Assembly: GCF_947305105.1 (NCBI RefSeq)
Contig: NZ_CAMZCS010000007.1
Coordinates: 62,001 to 126,000 of the forward strand
From: an uncultured Fibrobacter sp.
GTDB lineage: Bacteria > Fibrobacterota > Fibrobacteria > Fibrobacterales > Fibrobacteraceae
Direction of reading: 5' to 3'
Length of the DNA stretch: 64,000 nt
Shown one piece after another: positions 1-7,881 of this stretch; within the stretch, counting starts at the first letter, position 1; every line of letters starts with the position of its first letter. A program made the position numbers and the translations under genes. The notes under the pieces were generated by a model that was given only the letters and a program-made list of their open reading frames with translations, had not been told where the DNA came from and ran no database searches.

Positions 1-206
1 TCGACACGATGTTCGTGGACGAGGGTTTCGGCTCGCTCGACGACGAGAGTTTACGGCTTGCTATCAACACGTTGCAGACACTTGCGGGCGACAACCGCTT
101 GGTGGGCATCATCAGCCACGTGAACGAACTCGAGCGCAAGATTGAAAAAATCGTCCGTGTGAAAAAGGACGACAACAAAATCAGTCGCGTGACGATTGAG
201 GTATAA
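1..206 (+). CDS. sbcC: SbcC-like nuclease ATPase, C-terminal fragment
   Basis: Only the last 68 or so codons are inside the window; the gene enters from the left edge in frame 3. The visible part reads DTMFVDEGFGSLDDES and then RLVGIISHVNELERKI. These match the Walker B/D-loop segment and the ISH motif of the C-terminal ATPase half of SbcC/Rad50-type proteins, which work with SbcD to open and degrade DNA hairpins and ends. A related SMC-like ATPase cannot be excluded because the coiled coil and N-terminal half are outside the window. It ends in TAA just before a bidirectional terminator shared with the leftward lipoprotein gene. Confidence 0.85.
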   Translation, partial: DTMFVDEGFGSLDDESLRLAINTLQTLAGDNRLVGIISHVNELERKIEKIVRVKKDDNKISRVTIEV

Positions 207-211
207 AAAAT

Positions 212-228
212 GGCCCCTTCAAGGGGCC
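212..228. terminator. Bidirectional intrinsic terminator
   Basis: A GGCCCCTT / AAGGGGCC hairpin with a tiny loop lies between two convergent genes. A run of A precedes it on the plus strand, so transcripts of the leftward lipoprotein gene end in a T-run, and a short T-rich stretch follows on the plus strand for the SbcC-like gene. Confidence 0.75.
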
Positions 229-248
229 GTTCTTATAAGATACCGTTT

Positions 249-1646
249 TTACGGAATGTCGTTGGGCATGATGCCAAATTCGCGGATACTGGGCAGCATG
301 ATTATTTCTGCATCTCCAGATTCCAAAGCTTCTTGCGTCACTTCTTCATTGAATTCTTCGTGCCCTTTGTCGTTTGCATCTTCGAAGGTGGCATCCTTGT
401 TACTGAGGAATGTCGTTTCGATCAGGTCGACGGTACTTGAACCCTTTTTGACAGTCCATCCAACGAACATGTGGTTCGGGATGGTAATTATGGCGACTTC
501 GAAACCAATGGCTTCGAGGACCGATGCGAACAAGAAGGAAAATTCGTTACACACAGCCTGCTTTGATCTCAGGATTTCTATAGGGTAGTTGATTTTCTGC
601 CCGTTGCTCCCGATACCGTCGTTTTCGACGTACTTGATATTGCGCTTCTGCAGAACTTCAAATACCGCTTTGGCTACACGTGCGGCACTTTCTGTGTCTG
701 TAGAGTCGTCGCTGTATTTCTGGTAAGCTTTGAGGCTTTCACTGGGGAGCTTTTTGCTGACTTCGGCCAAGATGGTGGAGATGGAATCCATGTTCGGCGT
801 AATCCAGACACCGACCCACCAGTTCCTGTTTACGACGCCGGCGAGCTCTGCGCCATTGACCTGTACAGGGTGGATTGTCGTGGGTTTGGATGTCGAGTAG
901 AAGAGAATCTCTCGGTCGTTTTCAAGGGCATAGGCGCGGATTTGGTATTGTTCCTGCTTCGGTGCCGAGAGGTCGAGCAGATAGTCCATATCGAATTTCA
1001 GCGATGACCCGATGATTATGGATGTATCGGGATTTACGAATTCCGTTGTCGTGCTCGTATCCGTGACACCTTCTATCCATACTTTGAGGGCAATCTTTTT
1101 CCAGCGGCAAGGAACTTTGCTCTTGCTCTCGCAAGTGTTGCGGACGGTTATGGAAACAGGCATCGGAGCCTTTTGTTTGTTTTTGTCCTTGAAGTCCTTG
1201 TACATGAGCGGATACTGGTTTGCAAAAGCTCCGTAGATGTCGTCTTTGCTCGACCATACAGAAGCGTCCAGCGTCCGGATGACATTCTGCGTGTAGATGT
1301 CGTTGTAGATGCTGTCGTAAAGTTGCTTGTAGAGCGTGTCGTAGTCGGCCTCTTTGAGGCTATCGAGTAACGCTTCGCGAATGGAGTCCATCCACTTCTC
1401 GGAGTAAGTGTTATCGAAGAGAATCTTGTAAACGGTATCCACGTAGGGTTCCGCATAGAGGCTGTCCCAGAGAGTTCCCGTGACATCTTCGCGGATTGCT
1501 GTGGCAAGAGAATCGACATCGACCTCTTCGGCGTCTTTGCCTGCGATACCGTCTTTACCATCTTCGCCGGAACAAGCGGTAAAGGCAATCGTGAATGCCG
1601 TGAACGCTGTAATTGCAAAAAATGAAAGTCTAGAATGAGTGTTCAT
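249..1646 (-). CDS. Transglutaminase-like lipoprotein
   Basis: A 465-residue predicted lipoprotein. The start at 1646 was chosen because it follows an AGAAGGGA ribosome site and opens a hydrophobic signal ending in a lipobox with Cys25; longer in-frame upstream codons run into the glycosyltransferase gene. After Cys25 comes a short collagen-like GEDGKDGIAGKDAEE stretch, common in Fibrobacter surface lipoproteins, then an acidic, Tyr-rich helical region to about residue 125. The C-terminal part looks like a transglutaminase/cysteine-protease fold: candidate triad Cys366 (QAVCNEFSF), His392 (PNHMFVGW) and Asp407 (VDLIETTF). Substrate unknown. It lies 34 bp downstream of the GT4 gene and is probably the last gene of that operon, which suggests an envelope role. 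Confidence 0.75.
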   Translation of the reverse strand: MNTHSRLSFFAITAFTAFTIAFTACSGEDGKDGIAGKDAEEVDVDSLATAIREDVTGTLWDSLYAEPYVDTVYKILFDNTYSEKWMDSIREALLDSLKEADYDTLYKQLYDSIYNDIYTQNVIRTLDASVWSSKDDIYGAFANQYPLMYKDFKDKNKQKAPMPVSITVRNTCESKSKVPCRWKKIALKVWIEGVTDTSTTTEFVNPDTSIIIGSSLKFDMDYLLDLSAPKQEQYQIRAYALENDREILFYSTSKPTTIHPVQVNGAELAGVVNRNWWVGVWITPNMDSISTILAEVSKKLPSESLKAYQKYSDDSTDTESAARVAKAVFEVLQKRNIKYVENDGIGSNGQKINYPIEILRSKQAVCNEFSFLFASVLEAIGFEVAIITIPNHMFVGWTVKKGSSTVDLIETTFLSNKDATFEDANDKGHEEFNEEVTQEALESGDAEIIMLPSIREFGIMPNDIP

Positions 1647-1680
1647 AGGTTTCCCTTCTTGTTTTCGCTTCTGGGTATGT

Positions 1681-2916
1681 TCAGCGTGTTTTGCGTTTGT
1701 TGACAAGTCTTGTGTAGGTTTCCACCTGCCGCTGGATGATGCCGTCCCATGTGAAGCAATCGGCGATGCGCTTGCGGGCGCCTGCGAGCAGGTTCTCGAG
1801 GAGCGAGCGGTCGCTGGCGATGCGCTTGAAGGCGTTTGCCAAGGCTTCGGGGTCTTTTTCGGGGACAAGGATTCCCGACTCGCCGTCTACGACGACATCC
1901 GGGATACCGCCCACGTTACTCGCGACAATCGGGAGGCCAAGTTCCATCGCTTCGATGAGCACGACGCCCAGACCTTCGGTGTCGCCCTTGTGGTCGACGA
2001 TGGCGGGTAGCACGAATACGTTTGCAGTGCGGTATTCGTTGGCGAGGTCTTCGGGCGAGAGCTTGCCGGTGAAGATGACGTGCGGGTACTTTGCGGCTTG
2101 CTGTTTGAGTTTCTCGGTGAGGTCGCCCACGCCGACGATGCGGATTTCGAACTTGTCGGCAGGCAGGAATTTCGCGGAGTCGATGAGGTAGCAGATGCCC
2201 TTGCGTTCAATGTGCCGCCCAACGAACAGGATCTTGAACTTCCCATTCACCGCATGCGGAACAAGCCCCAAGCCATCTCTCTCGTCTCTCGTCTCTCGTC
2301 TCTCGTCTAAATCGGTCTCTCGTCTCTCGTCTAATGTAGTTCCGTACGGGCTCCATTCTACGTCTACGTTCCGGATGGCCTTGATCTTGCCGGCGGTGAA
2401 GCTCGAGTTCGCGAATACAGCCTGCGCTTGCCCGATGGCGAACTTGAGGAGCGGTTTGACCCATTTCTTTTTGCGGATGAGCAAAAGTTCGGCCCCGTGG
2501 AAATTCAGCACCAGCGGGATGCGGAGGAGCTTTGCTGCGCCGAGCGCGATGTAGGCATGCGGGAACGGCCAGTGTGCGTGGATGATGTCGGGCTTCCACT
2601 GGCGGCATATCTTGAGGCACTTGAAGAAGCCGTTGATAATATAGGGGATAGCGAGGAGCTGTAGCCAGGGCTTGCTCGCCATTTTGGAGGGGGCGCCTTC
2701 TTCGTGCGTGAGGATTTCCCAGTTGGCGGGCGCGTAACGGAAACGATTCACGCGCGTGCCGTCGATTTCGTGGCTCTTGAGCCCTTTGTAAGAAGGGGCG
2801 AGTACCTGGATCTCGACGCCCGCTTTTTTGAGGTGCGCGATAGACGTCCGGAGCCAGGGGACCTCGGCGTCTTCGTGGAATCGGGGATAGACGGAGCCGA
2901 TGACAAGAACTTTCAT
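1681..2916 (-). CDS. GT4-family glycosyltransferase with in-frame heptad-repeat insert
   Basis: A 411-residue GT-B-fold glycosyltransferase of the family 4 type, which transfers a sugar from a nucleotide-sugar donor, probably for exopolysaccharide or lipopolysaccharide. Seen: N-terminal Rossmann start (MKVLVIGSVYPRFHED), HAHWPFPHAY, and the donor-site E-x7-E motif EGLGVVLIEAM followed by GLPIVASNVGGIPDVV near residue 330. Between the two domains, right after SPYGTT, there is an Arg/Glu/Asp-rich segment (LDERRETDLDERRETRDERD) encoded by a 7-nt tandem repeat; this is a surface-loop position in GT4 enzymes. Its start overlaps the stop of the upstream gene by 4 nt, so the two are translationally coupled. 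Acceptor is unknown. Confidence 0.88.
   Translation of the reverse strand: MKVLVIGSVYPRFHEDAEVPWLRTSIAHLKKAGVEIQVLAPSYKGLKSHEIDGTRVNRFRYAPANWEILTHEEGAPSKMASKPWLQLLAIPYIINGFFKCLKICRQWKPDIIHAHWPFPHAYIALGAAKLLRIPLVLNFHGAELLLIRKKKWVKPLLKFAIGQAQAVFANSSFTAGKIKAIRNVDVEWSPYGTTLDERRETDLDERRETRDERDGLGLVPHAVNGKFKILFVGRHIERKGICYLIDSAKFLPADKFEIRIVGVGDLTEKLKQQAAKYPHVIFTGKLSPEDLANEYRTANVFVLPAIVDHKGDTEGLGVVLIEAMELGLPIVASNVGGIPDVVVDGESGILVPEKDPEALANAFKRIASDRSLLENLLAGARKRIADCFTWDGIIQRQVETYTRLVNKRKTR
2276..2334. repeat. Heptanucleotide array inside the GT4 gene
   Basis: On the minus strand the 7-mer AGACGAG is repeated in two blocks (two copies, then four) separated by about ten bases, each block opening with TTAGACGAG. 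Because 21 nt equals three units and seven codons, the array is read through in frame as ERRETRD-like peptide. The same TAGACGAGAG word occurs at the 3' end of ahcY near 24511-24553, outside a coding frame, so this looks like an intergenic repeat that has entered a gene. Confidence 0.85.
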
Positions 2917-3374
2917 GCCAGTGCCGTTGATGCCTTTTGTTGCATGTCCTGGATGCAGGCGGGATAGACGATAGGAGTCACGAGGGTAGAGAGGATGCTT
3001 GATACGTGCGGGAAGTCGTTGATGTTCGCAGTCTGCTCGATACGGCCCTTGACGCGCGTCCAGCCTTCTATCTTCGAGTCAAGAAGCAGCATGCCCAATC
3101 CGGCCTCGTTCTCGATGAACCCGATGATGTCGCAGCCTCTGTTGTTTTTGGCCAACGCTTCCAGGAAGATTTCCCAGAATTTGCTGTTGTCCTCGTCGTT
3201 GCCGAGCTTCTGGGCAATCTGTTCAAAGTTAAACTCAAGGTACACGAACGAGGTCTTGTCCTCGTCGCTGCGTATAATTTCCTCTTGGCAGCGCCGTTCA
3301 AATAATTCCTTCGTGTATATGGAAATATTGAACCGGTGTTTTCCAATCAAATTGAAGAGCTGTTCCTTCATCAT
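2913..3374 (-). CDS. Small protein with a degenerate GGDEF-like pattern
   Basis: A 153-residue cytosolic protein, no signal or membrane segment. I recognise no close family. The order of secondary-structure-like segments (SFVYLEFNFEQIA, then FLEALAKNNRGCDIIGF, then ENEAGLGMLLLDS) resembles a shortened GGDEF domain in which the catalytic GG(D/E)EF is replaced by IENEAGLG, so it could not make cyclic di-GMP. This assignment is inference. The first gene of the leftward operon, it overlaps the GT4 gene by 4 nt, which suggests a regulatory or accessory role in the same glycan pathway. It starts only 28 bp from the divergent DUF4954 gene. Confidence 0.6.
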   Translation of the reverse strand: MMKEQLFNLIGKHRFNISIYTKELFERRCQEEIIRSDEDKTSFVYLEFNFEQIAQKLGNDEDNSKFWEIFLEALAKNNRGCDIIGFIENEAGLGMLLLDSKIEGWTRVKGRIEQTANINDFPHVSSILSTLVTPIVYPACIQDMQQKASTALA

Positions 3375-3402
3375 CGATTGGAATTTAGTCTATTTTTTGG
3401 TC

Positions 3403-5283
3403 ATGCAGAGATTGATCAAGTTAAAAAAAGTGCTTAAGAACAGCGTTTTGGCATCGGCAGTGGAGGGATTCAAGTCCCTGAAGGTGTCTACGGGTAAGTA
3501 CCGTCCGCTTTCGCCCGCCGAAATAGAGGTTCTCGAGAAAAACGGCAACAGCTGCGACGACTGGTCGAAGATCATGGTGGAGCCGGCTTTTGTTCCGGAA
3601 CGCATCTACCGCTCCGTGTTCATGGGCGATGTTTATTTGCCCGCCTTTTTCGGCACGCTCCTTTTGCCCGGCGACGTCTCGTTCCAGACCGGCATATACG
3701 ACAGCCTCGTGCATAACTGCATTATCGAGAATGCGCTCGTGTATAGGGTCGCCATGCTCAGCAACGCGATTGTACGGCGCGGCGCCGTGGTCCAGAACGT
3801 TGGGTCGTTCGTGGGCACCGGCAAGATCAATTACATGATGGGTACTGGCATCACCGTGGGTAACGAGATGGGCGGCCGCATGGTGTATGTCATTCCGGAG
3901 ATTACCACAGACTTGGTGGATGTGCAACTTTTCCACAAGGCCGATGCTGCGACGGAGGCTGCATTCAAGGAACAGCTCATGGCACACCGGGACGAATGCG
4001 ACATGCCTTATTCTATTGTAGGCAAGGGCGCAGTCGTGAGCAATACGAACATCGTGCGCAACAGCTGGATAGGCGAACATGCCCGTGTCGAGGGTGCTGC
4101 AAAAATCAGGAACTCCATCATCATGAGTTCGCTGGAACATTCCACGCACGTTTACGATTCCGTGATCCTTGAAAATTCCAACTTGCAGATGGGCGTGAGT
4201 GTGCATACAGGAGCCGAGGTACAGAGGTCGGTGCTCATGGAACGCTGCAAGGTGGGGAGCAAGGCCATTGTGAAGTCTTCTATCGTGGCGCCGTGCTGCC
4301 ATATCGAAGAGGCCGAGGTGAACTGCTCCTATGTGGGGCCCATGACGCAGATGCACCACCATTCGCTTTTGATTGCGGCGCTGTGGCCGGAAGGCTGCGG
4401 AAACCTAGGCTACGGTGCGAACGTCGGTAGTAACCACACTGGCCGCATGCCCGACCAAGAAATTATGCCTGGGCAGGGAATGTTCTTTGGGCTTGGCGTG
4501 AACATCAAGTTCCCCGCCAACTACCGCGAGTCGCCGTTTACGTTGGTCGCAAGCGGCGTGACGACATTGCCGCAGCGGCTCAAGTTCCCCTTCTCGCTCA
4601 TCCGTTCCGGTGACCCGCAGTTGATGGGCGTGCCCGCGCGCTTGAACGAAATTATCCCCGGCTGGAACTACGCGAAGAACGCGTACGCCATGGATAGGAA
4701 CGCCTACAAGTATGCCCAACGGGGCAAGGGCGCTGTCGCGCCGTCGTTCTACAACATGTTCAGCGCCGAGACCGCCCGCTGCGTTTTCGATGCATACAAC
4801 CGTTTGCAGGGGGTCGCCGTGCGTGACCTCTACACCCGCCGGGAAATCGACGGACTCGGTGAAAACTTCATGCGCGAGAGCGTGCGCCAGGATGCACTGC
4901 GCGCCTATGCGGAATACCTGGAACGCTATGCGCTCGACATGCTGATATCCCTCGTCGAAAACGATAGCTCGCTTGCTACACAGGCACCGCGTGAACTCCG
5001 CCGCCTGGTTGCAGGCGACGTGAACAAAGACATTGTGCGCATCGTGCCGCTGCCCGAAACATTCGAAGAAGTAGTCAAGCGCTTCCGCATGCTCGAAAAG
5101 GAATGGTTCGACCGCGTCGGTCACGGGCTCGACCGCGACAGCGCACGTGGCCGCGAGATATTCGACGACTACGATTCCGCACACCCGGTCGATGCCGCCT
5201 TCGTGGAATGGGAAAAGACTCGCTTCGAAGAATCCATCCGCCGCCTGAACGCCGTGGCCAAACTCGCGAAGCCGGAAGGGTAG
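3403..5283 (+). CDS. DUF4954-family left-handed beta-helix protein
   Basis: A 626-residue protein. The start at 3403 is preferred over longer upstream codons because those would run through the oppositely oriented gene; the N-terminal KYRPLSPAEIEVLEKNGNSCDDW fits the conserved opening of DUF4954 proteins (shown here in part: SPAEIEVLEKNG). Residues from about 80 to 330 contain many hexapeptide-type turns (for example RNSWIGEHARVEGAAKI), typical of the left-handed beta helix of sugar acyl- and nucleotidyltransferases. The C-terminal 250 residues are helical and charged. The biochemical function of the family is not established; a role in sugar or nucleotide-sugar metabolism is a guess from fold. 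The M48-like gene follows after 7 bp. Confidence 0.8.
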   Translation: MQRLIKLKKVLKNSVLASAVEGFKSLKVSTGKYRPLSPAEIEVLEKNGNSCDDWSKIMVEPAFVPERIYRSVFMGDVYLPAFFGTLLLPGDVSFQTGIYDSLVHNCIIENALVYRVAMLSNAIVRRGAVVQNVGSFVGTGKINYMMGTGITVGNEMGGRMVYVIPEITTDLVDVQLFHKADAATEAAFKEQLMAHRDECDMPYSIVGKGAVVSNTNIVRNSWIGEHARVEGAAKIRNSIIMSSLEHSTHVYDSVILENSNLQMGVSVHTGAEVQRSVLMERCKVGSKAIVKSSIVAPCCHIEEAEVNCSYVGPMTQMHHHSLLIAALWPEGCGNLGYGANVGSNHTGRMPDQEIMPGQGMFFGLGVNIKFPANYRESPFTLVASGVTTLPQRLKFPFSLIRSGDPQLMGVPARLNEIIPGWNYAKNAYAMDRNAYKYAQRGKGAVAPSFYNMFSAETARCVFDAYNRLQGVAVRDLYTRREIDGLGENFMRESVRQDALRAYAEYLERYALDMLISLVENDSSLATQAPRELRRLVAGDVNKDIVRIVPLPETFEEVVKRFRMLEKEWFDRVGHGLDRDSARGREIFDDYDSAHPVDAAFVEWEKTRFEESIRRLNAVAKLAKPEG

Positions 5284-5290
5284 CTCTCCG

Positions 5291-5848
5291 GTGGAACAGG
5301 TATTGCTCTACATATTGCTCGGTCTCGAAGTCGTGCTGCGCGTAGTGCTTGAGGTGCGCGAACGCAGGCTGACTCAAGTGCGTGGCGGCGTGTTCGCAGT
5401 GCTCCGCCTTGTGCCGCTTTTAAACGACATCGTGCCCCTGCCCGAATCACGCAAGGCGCCTGCCGCCTCGGCCTTTGTCGAGAAGCACGAAGAAGGCCAC
5501 AAGAGCCTGCACCACGGCATCCTGCGCAGCGTCACCAAGATTATCTTCTTGATTGTCGCCGTGTGGTTTTTGGCCGCGATGCTCTCGCGGTTCGGCCTCA
5601 CCATTTACGAATCCGTGCTGTGGCTGCACTTGGCCGCCATACCCCTCCGGATGATATTCCATCTGTACTGCTGGAACCAGGAATACGAAGCCGACGCTTA
5701 TGCGATGAAGCAGCTCGGCAAAGCCAAGGCTAAAGAAGCCATGCGCGACCTTGTCGCAAGCGAAATCCCGTACACGAAGCTCTTTGCCGTCGTGTACCGC
5801 GAGCACCCGACCGCAACGCTGCGCCAACGCCGCCTGTTTGCGAAGTAA
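5291..5848 (+). CDS. M48-like membrane metallopeptidase
   Basis: A 185-residue protein with a GTG start 7 bp after the DUF4954 stop. It carries a zinc-protease HExxH motif (HEEGH, residues 66-70) and an EYEADAYA segment at 131-138, the place and form of the third zinc-ligand glutamate and following Asp in family M48. A hydrophobic segment at about 84-98 and another at 108-125 are probably membrane-embedded between the two motifs, as in HtpX-like enzymes. It is much shorter than HtpX (about 290 residues) and lacks the second N-terminal hairpin. Target proteins unknown; a quality-control role at the inner membrane is inferred from the family. Confidence 0.75.
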   Translation: MEQVLLYILLGLEVVLRVVLEVRERRLTQVRGGVFAVLRLVPLLNDIVPLPESRKAPAASAFVEKHEEGHKSLHHGILRSVTKIIFLIVAVWFLAAMLSRFGLTIYESVLWLHLAAIPLRMIFHLYCWNQEYEADAYAMKQLGKAKAKEAMRDLVASEIPYTKLFAVVYREHPTATLRQRRLFAK

Positions 5849-5910
5849 AAATTGACATTTTATGACATCTGTTTGAATGTATTTTTATACAGTATCAAAT
5901 GGAGGTCATT

Positions 5911-6564
5911 ATGAATCAGGAACAGAAAACCATTCGCGTCATGGGCACGGGATTCGTCAAAACCGCCCCCGACACCACGAGACTCACGTTCGAGGTGGAT
6001 TCCCTGCATGACTCTTACGAAAAGGCGTACGCCGATGCCGCAGTCGGGAACAAAAACCTGCGAGAAGCGCTCAAAATGTTGGATATTCCAAAAGATTCGC
6101 TCAAAACCACTAACTTTTCTATAACTAAAGAAACAGAGTGGAGACGTAAAGAAGAAAGGCGCGTTTTTGTCGGCTTCAAATTGCGCCAAGAACTCGCTAT
6201 TGAATTGCCGCTGGACAGCGTGATCACTTCTAAAGTCATGTCCGCACTCGGCAAAGCGTGGCCTGAGCTAGAAGTGGACATCTCCTTCATCAAAAAAGAT
6301 ACCCACGATGTCAAGCTGCAAATTTTGGAATCCGCCGTCAAGGATGCCCGCGAAAAAGCCGAAGTCATCGCAGCGACATTGGGGCATAAGCTCGGCGGTA
6401 TCATCAGCGCAGATTACTCTAAGCGGAGTATCGACATCAATTACCACGAAGAACGGCTGGCGTTACGTGACGGCGGGTTTTGCGACAAAGATGCCTCTAT
6501 TGATTACACTCCCGACGATATCGAGGCCGGCGATACGATCGAAACCGTGTGGTATTTGGAGTAA
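5911..6564 (+). CDS. SIMPL-domain protein (DUF541)
   Basis: A 217-residue protein. The ATG at 5911 is chosen over 5899 because GGAGGT lies at 5901-5906. The N-terminal RVMGTGFVKTAPDTTRLTF and the central DAREKAEVIAATLGHKLG are the hallmark segments of the SIMPL (DUF541) family. Unlike many members it has no signal peptide, so it is probably cytosolic. Family function is poorly defined; some members have been linked to stress tolerance. It has its own upstream region (5849-5910) and is followed by an AT-rich gap, so it is likely monocistronic. Confidence 0.85.
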   Translation: MNQEQKTIRVMGTGFVKTAPDTTRLTFEVDSLHDSYEKAYADAAVGNKNLREALKMLDIPKDSLKTTNFSITKETEWRRKEERRVFVGFKLRQELAIELPLDSVITSKVMSALGKAWPELEVDISFIKKDTHDVKLQILESAVKDAREKAEVIAATLGHKLGGIISADYSKRSIDINYHEERLALRDGGFCDKDASIDYTPDDIEAGDTIETVWYLE

Positions 6565-6777
6565 ATCTAACACGCGATTTCAACGGATCAACAAGTTATA
6601 AACCAAAATTTCGCGATTCTACGTTAAATTCGCTAATTATAACATTTTGCCGCGATTATAATATTTTGAAATGTTATGATTGAGGAGAAATGTTAAAAAG
6701 AAGGGGGTATCAATACGAAATTGTTTTCAAAACTTCAAAAAGTCATAATTTGACATTTCTTGATTATATATTTATGG

Positions 6778-7881
6778 ATGATGAAAGACTTATATATCAC
6801 AAAACAGAAAAATATGACCGCACTGGCAGAATATCAGCGAAAGTTGTGGAAAAATCCACAGCTCTCTTATCTATTCCTTGAAGTGACGGATTGTTGCAAT
6901 TTAAAATGCAAGCATTGCGGAAGCGGTTGTCTGTCAACAAACCGGAACTATTTGCCTTTTGAAACCGCTCAAAAAGTCCTGGACGAAGTCGCTAAGGAAT
7001 TCGACGCATCGCAGATATTTATTTGCATTACAGGCGGCGAACCACTTTTGAACAAAGAACTATTCAAAATCATCGCCTATTCCAAGCATTTAAATTTTTC
7101 TTGTGGTATAACAACAAATGGAACATTATTGTCGGAAACCGTTGGAGAACAGTTCAAAAATGCCGGACTTGACACAATTTCTATCAGCTTGGACGGTCTG
7201 GAAAAAACACACAACGACTTTCGATGTTCCCCAAATGCATTCCAACAAGCGCTGACAGGCATTCGAAATGCGAAAAAAGCAGGATTATATCCTGAAGTTG
7301 TAACAGTAGTCCACAAAAACAATTTAAAAGAACTCGACATCCTATACGAATTCCTTTGCGATGAGAAAATCGAATCATGGAAAATTGCGAACATCGACCC
7401 CATCGGCAGAGCAAAAGACAACTCTTCGATGCTTCTCAACGCTCACGAATACAAAATGCTGCTTGATTTCGTTAAACGAATACGGTTCAAACCAAGAAAC
7501 AGCATGGAAATAAATTTAGGTTGTTCACACTATCTTGGAATGCAATACGAGTATATGGTTCGCGACTTTTATTTTCAATGCGGAGCGGGGACGAAAATCG
7601 CAAGCGTCATGGCAAATGGCGATATCGGAGCATGCCTAGACATTGAAAGGAATGATTTAACAATACAGGGAAACATTTATAAAGAATCTTTCGTAGATGT
7701 TTGGAAAAAAAAGTTTGAAATTTTCCGTCAAGATAAAGCGGAGTTAAATTCGCAATGCAAACAATGTAGCGAACGGGAATTTTGCATGGGAGATTCAACT
7801 CATACCTGGGACTTCCAAAACAACGAACCCAATTACTGCGTTTTCAAAATGCTGGAGGATTATTATGGTCAAGATAAATAG
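6778..7881 (+). CDS. Radical SAM protein with SPASM domain
   Basis: A 367-residue radical SAM enzyme. The cluster motif C40-x3-C44-x2-C47 sits in TDCCNLKCKHCGSGC, followed by the GGEPLL motif near residue 85 and ISLDG near 140. The C-terminal part has a SPASM-type Cys series: CGAGTKIA...GDIGAC, then CKQCSEREFC and a last C in NYC, enough for at least one auxiliary 4Fe-4S cluster. SPASM enzymes usually modify peptides or proteins. The start is uncertain: ATG 6778, ATG 6781, TTG 6760 and ATG 6814 are all in frame and none has a clear ribosome site. It overlaps the next gene by 17 nt, so the two form an operon. Base composition here is distinctly more AT-rich than the flanking genes. Confidence 0.85.
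   Translation: MMKDLYITKQKNMTALAEYQRKLWKNPQLSYLFLEVTDCCNLKCKHCGSGCLSTNRNYLPFETAQKVLDEVAKEFDASQIFICITGGEPLLNKELFKIIAYSKHLNFSCGITTNGTLLSETVGEQFKNAGLDTISISLDGLEKTHNDFRCSPNAFQQALTGIRNAKKAGLYPEVVTVVHKNNLKELDILYEFLCDEKIESWKIANIDPIGRAKDNSSMLLNAHEYKMLLDFVKRIRFKPRNSMEINLGCSHYLGMQYEYMVRDFYFQCGAGTKIASVMANGDIGACLDIERNDLTIQGNIYKESFVDVWKKKFEIFRQDKAELNSQCKQCSEREFCMGDSTHTWDFQNNEPNYCVFKMLEDYYGQDK

Noticed and set aside
6690-6881. 63-codon frame with GAGGAG upstream, overlapping the radical SAM start; considered as a precursor peptide
   Set aside because: The ribosome site is only 2 bp from the ATG, the frame overlaps the enzyme gene by about 100 bp, and there is no leader/core or Cys-rich pattern.
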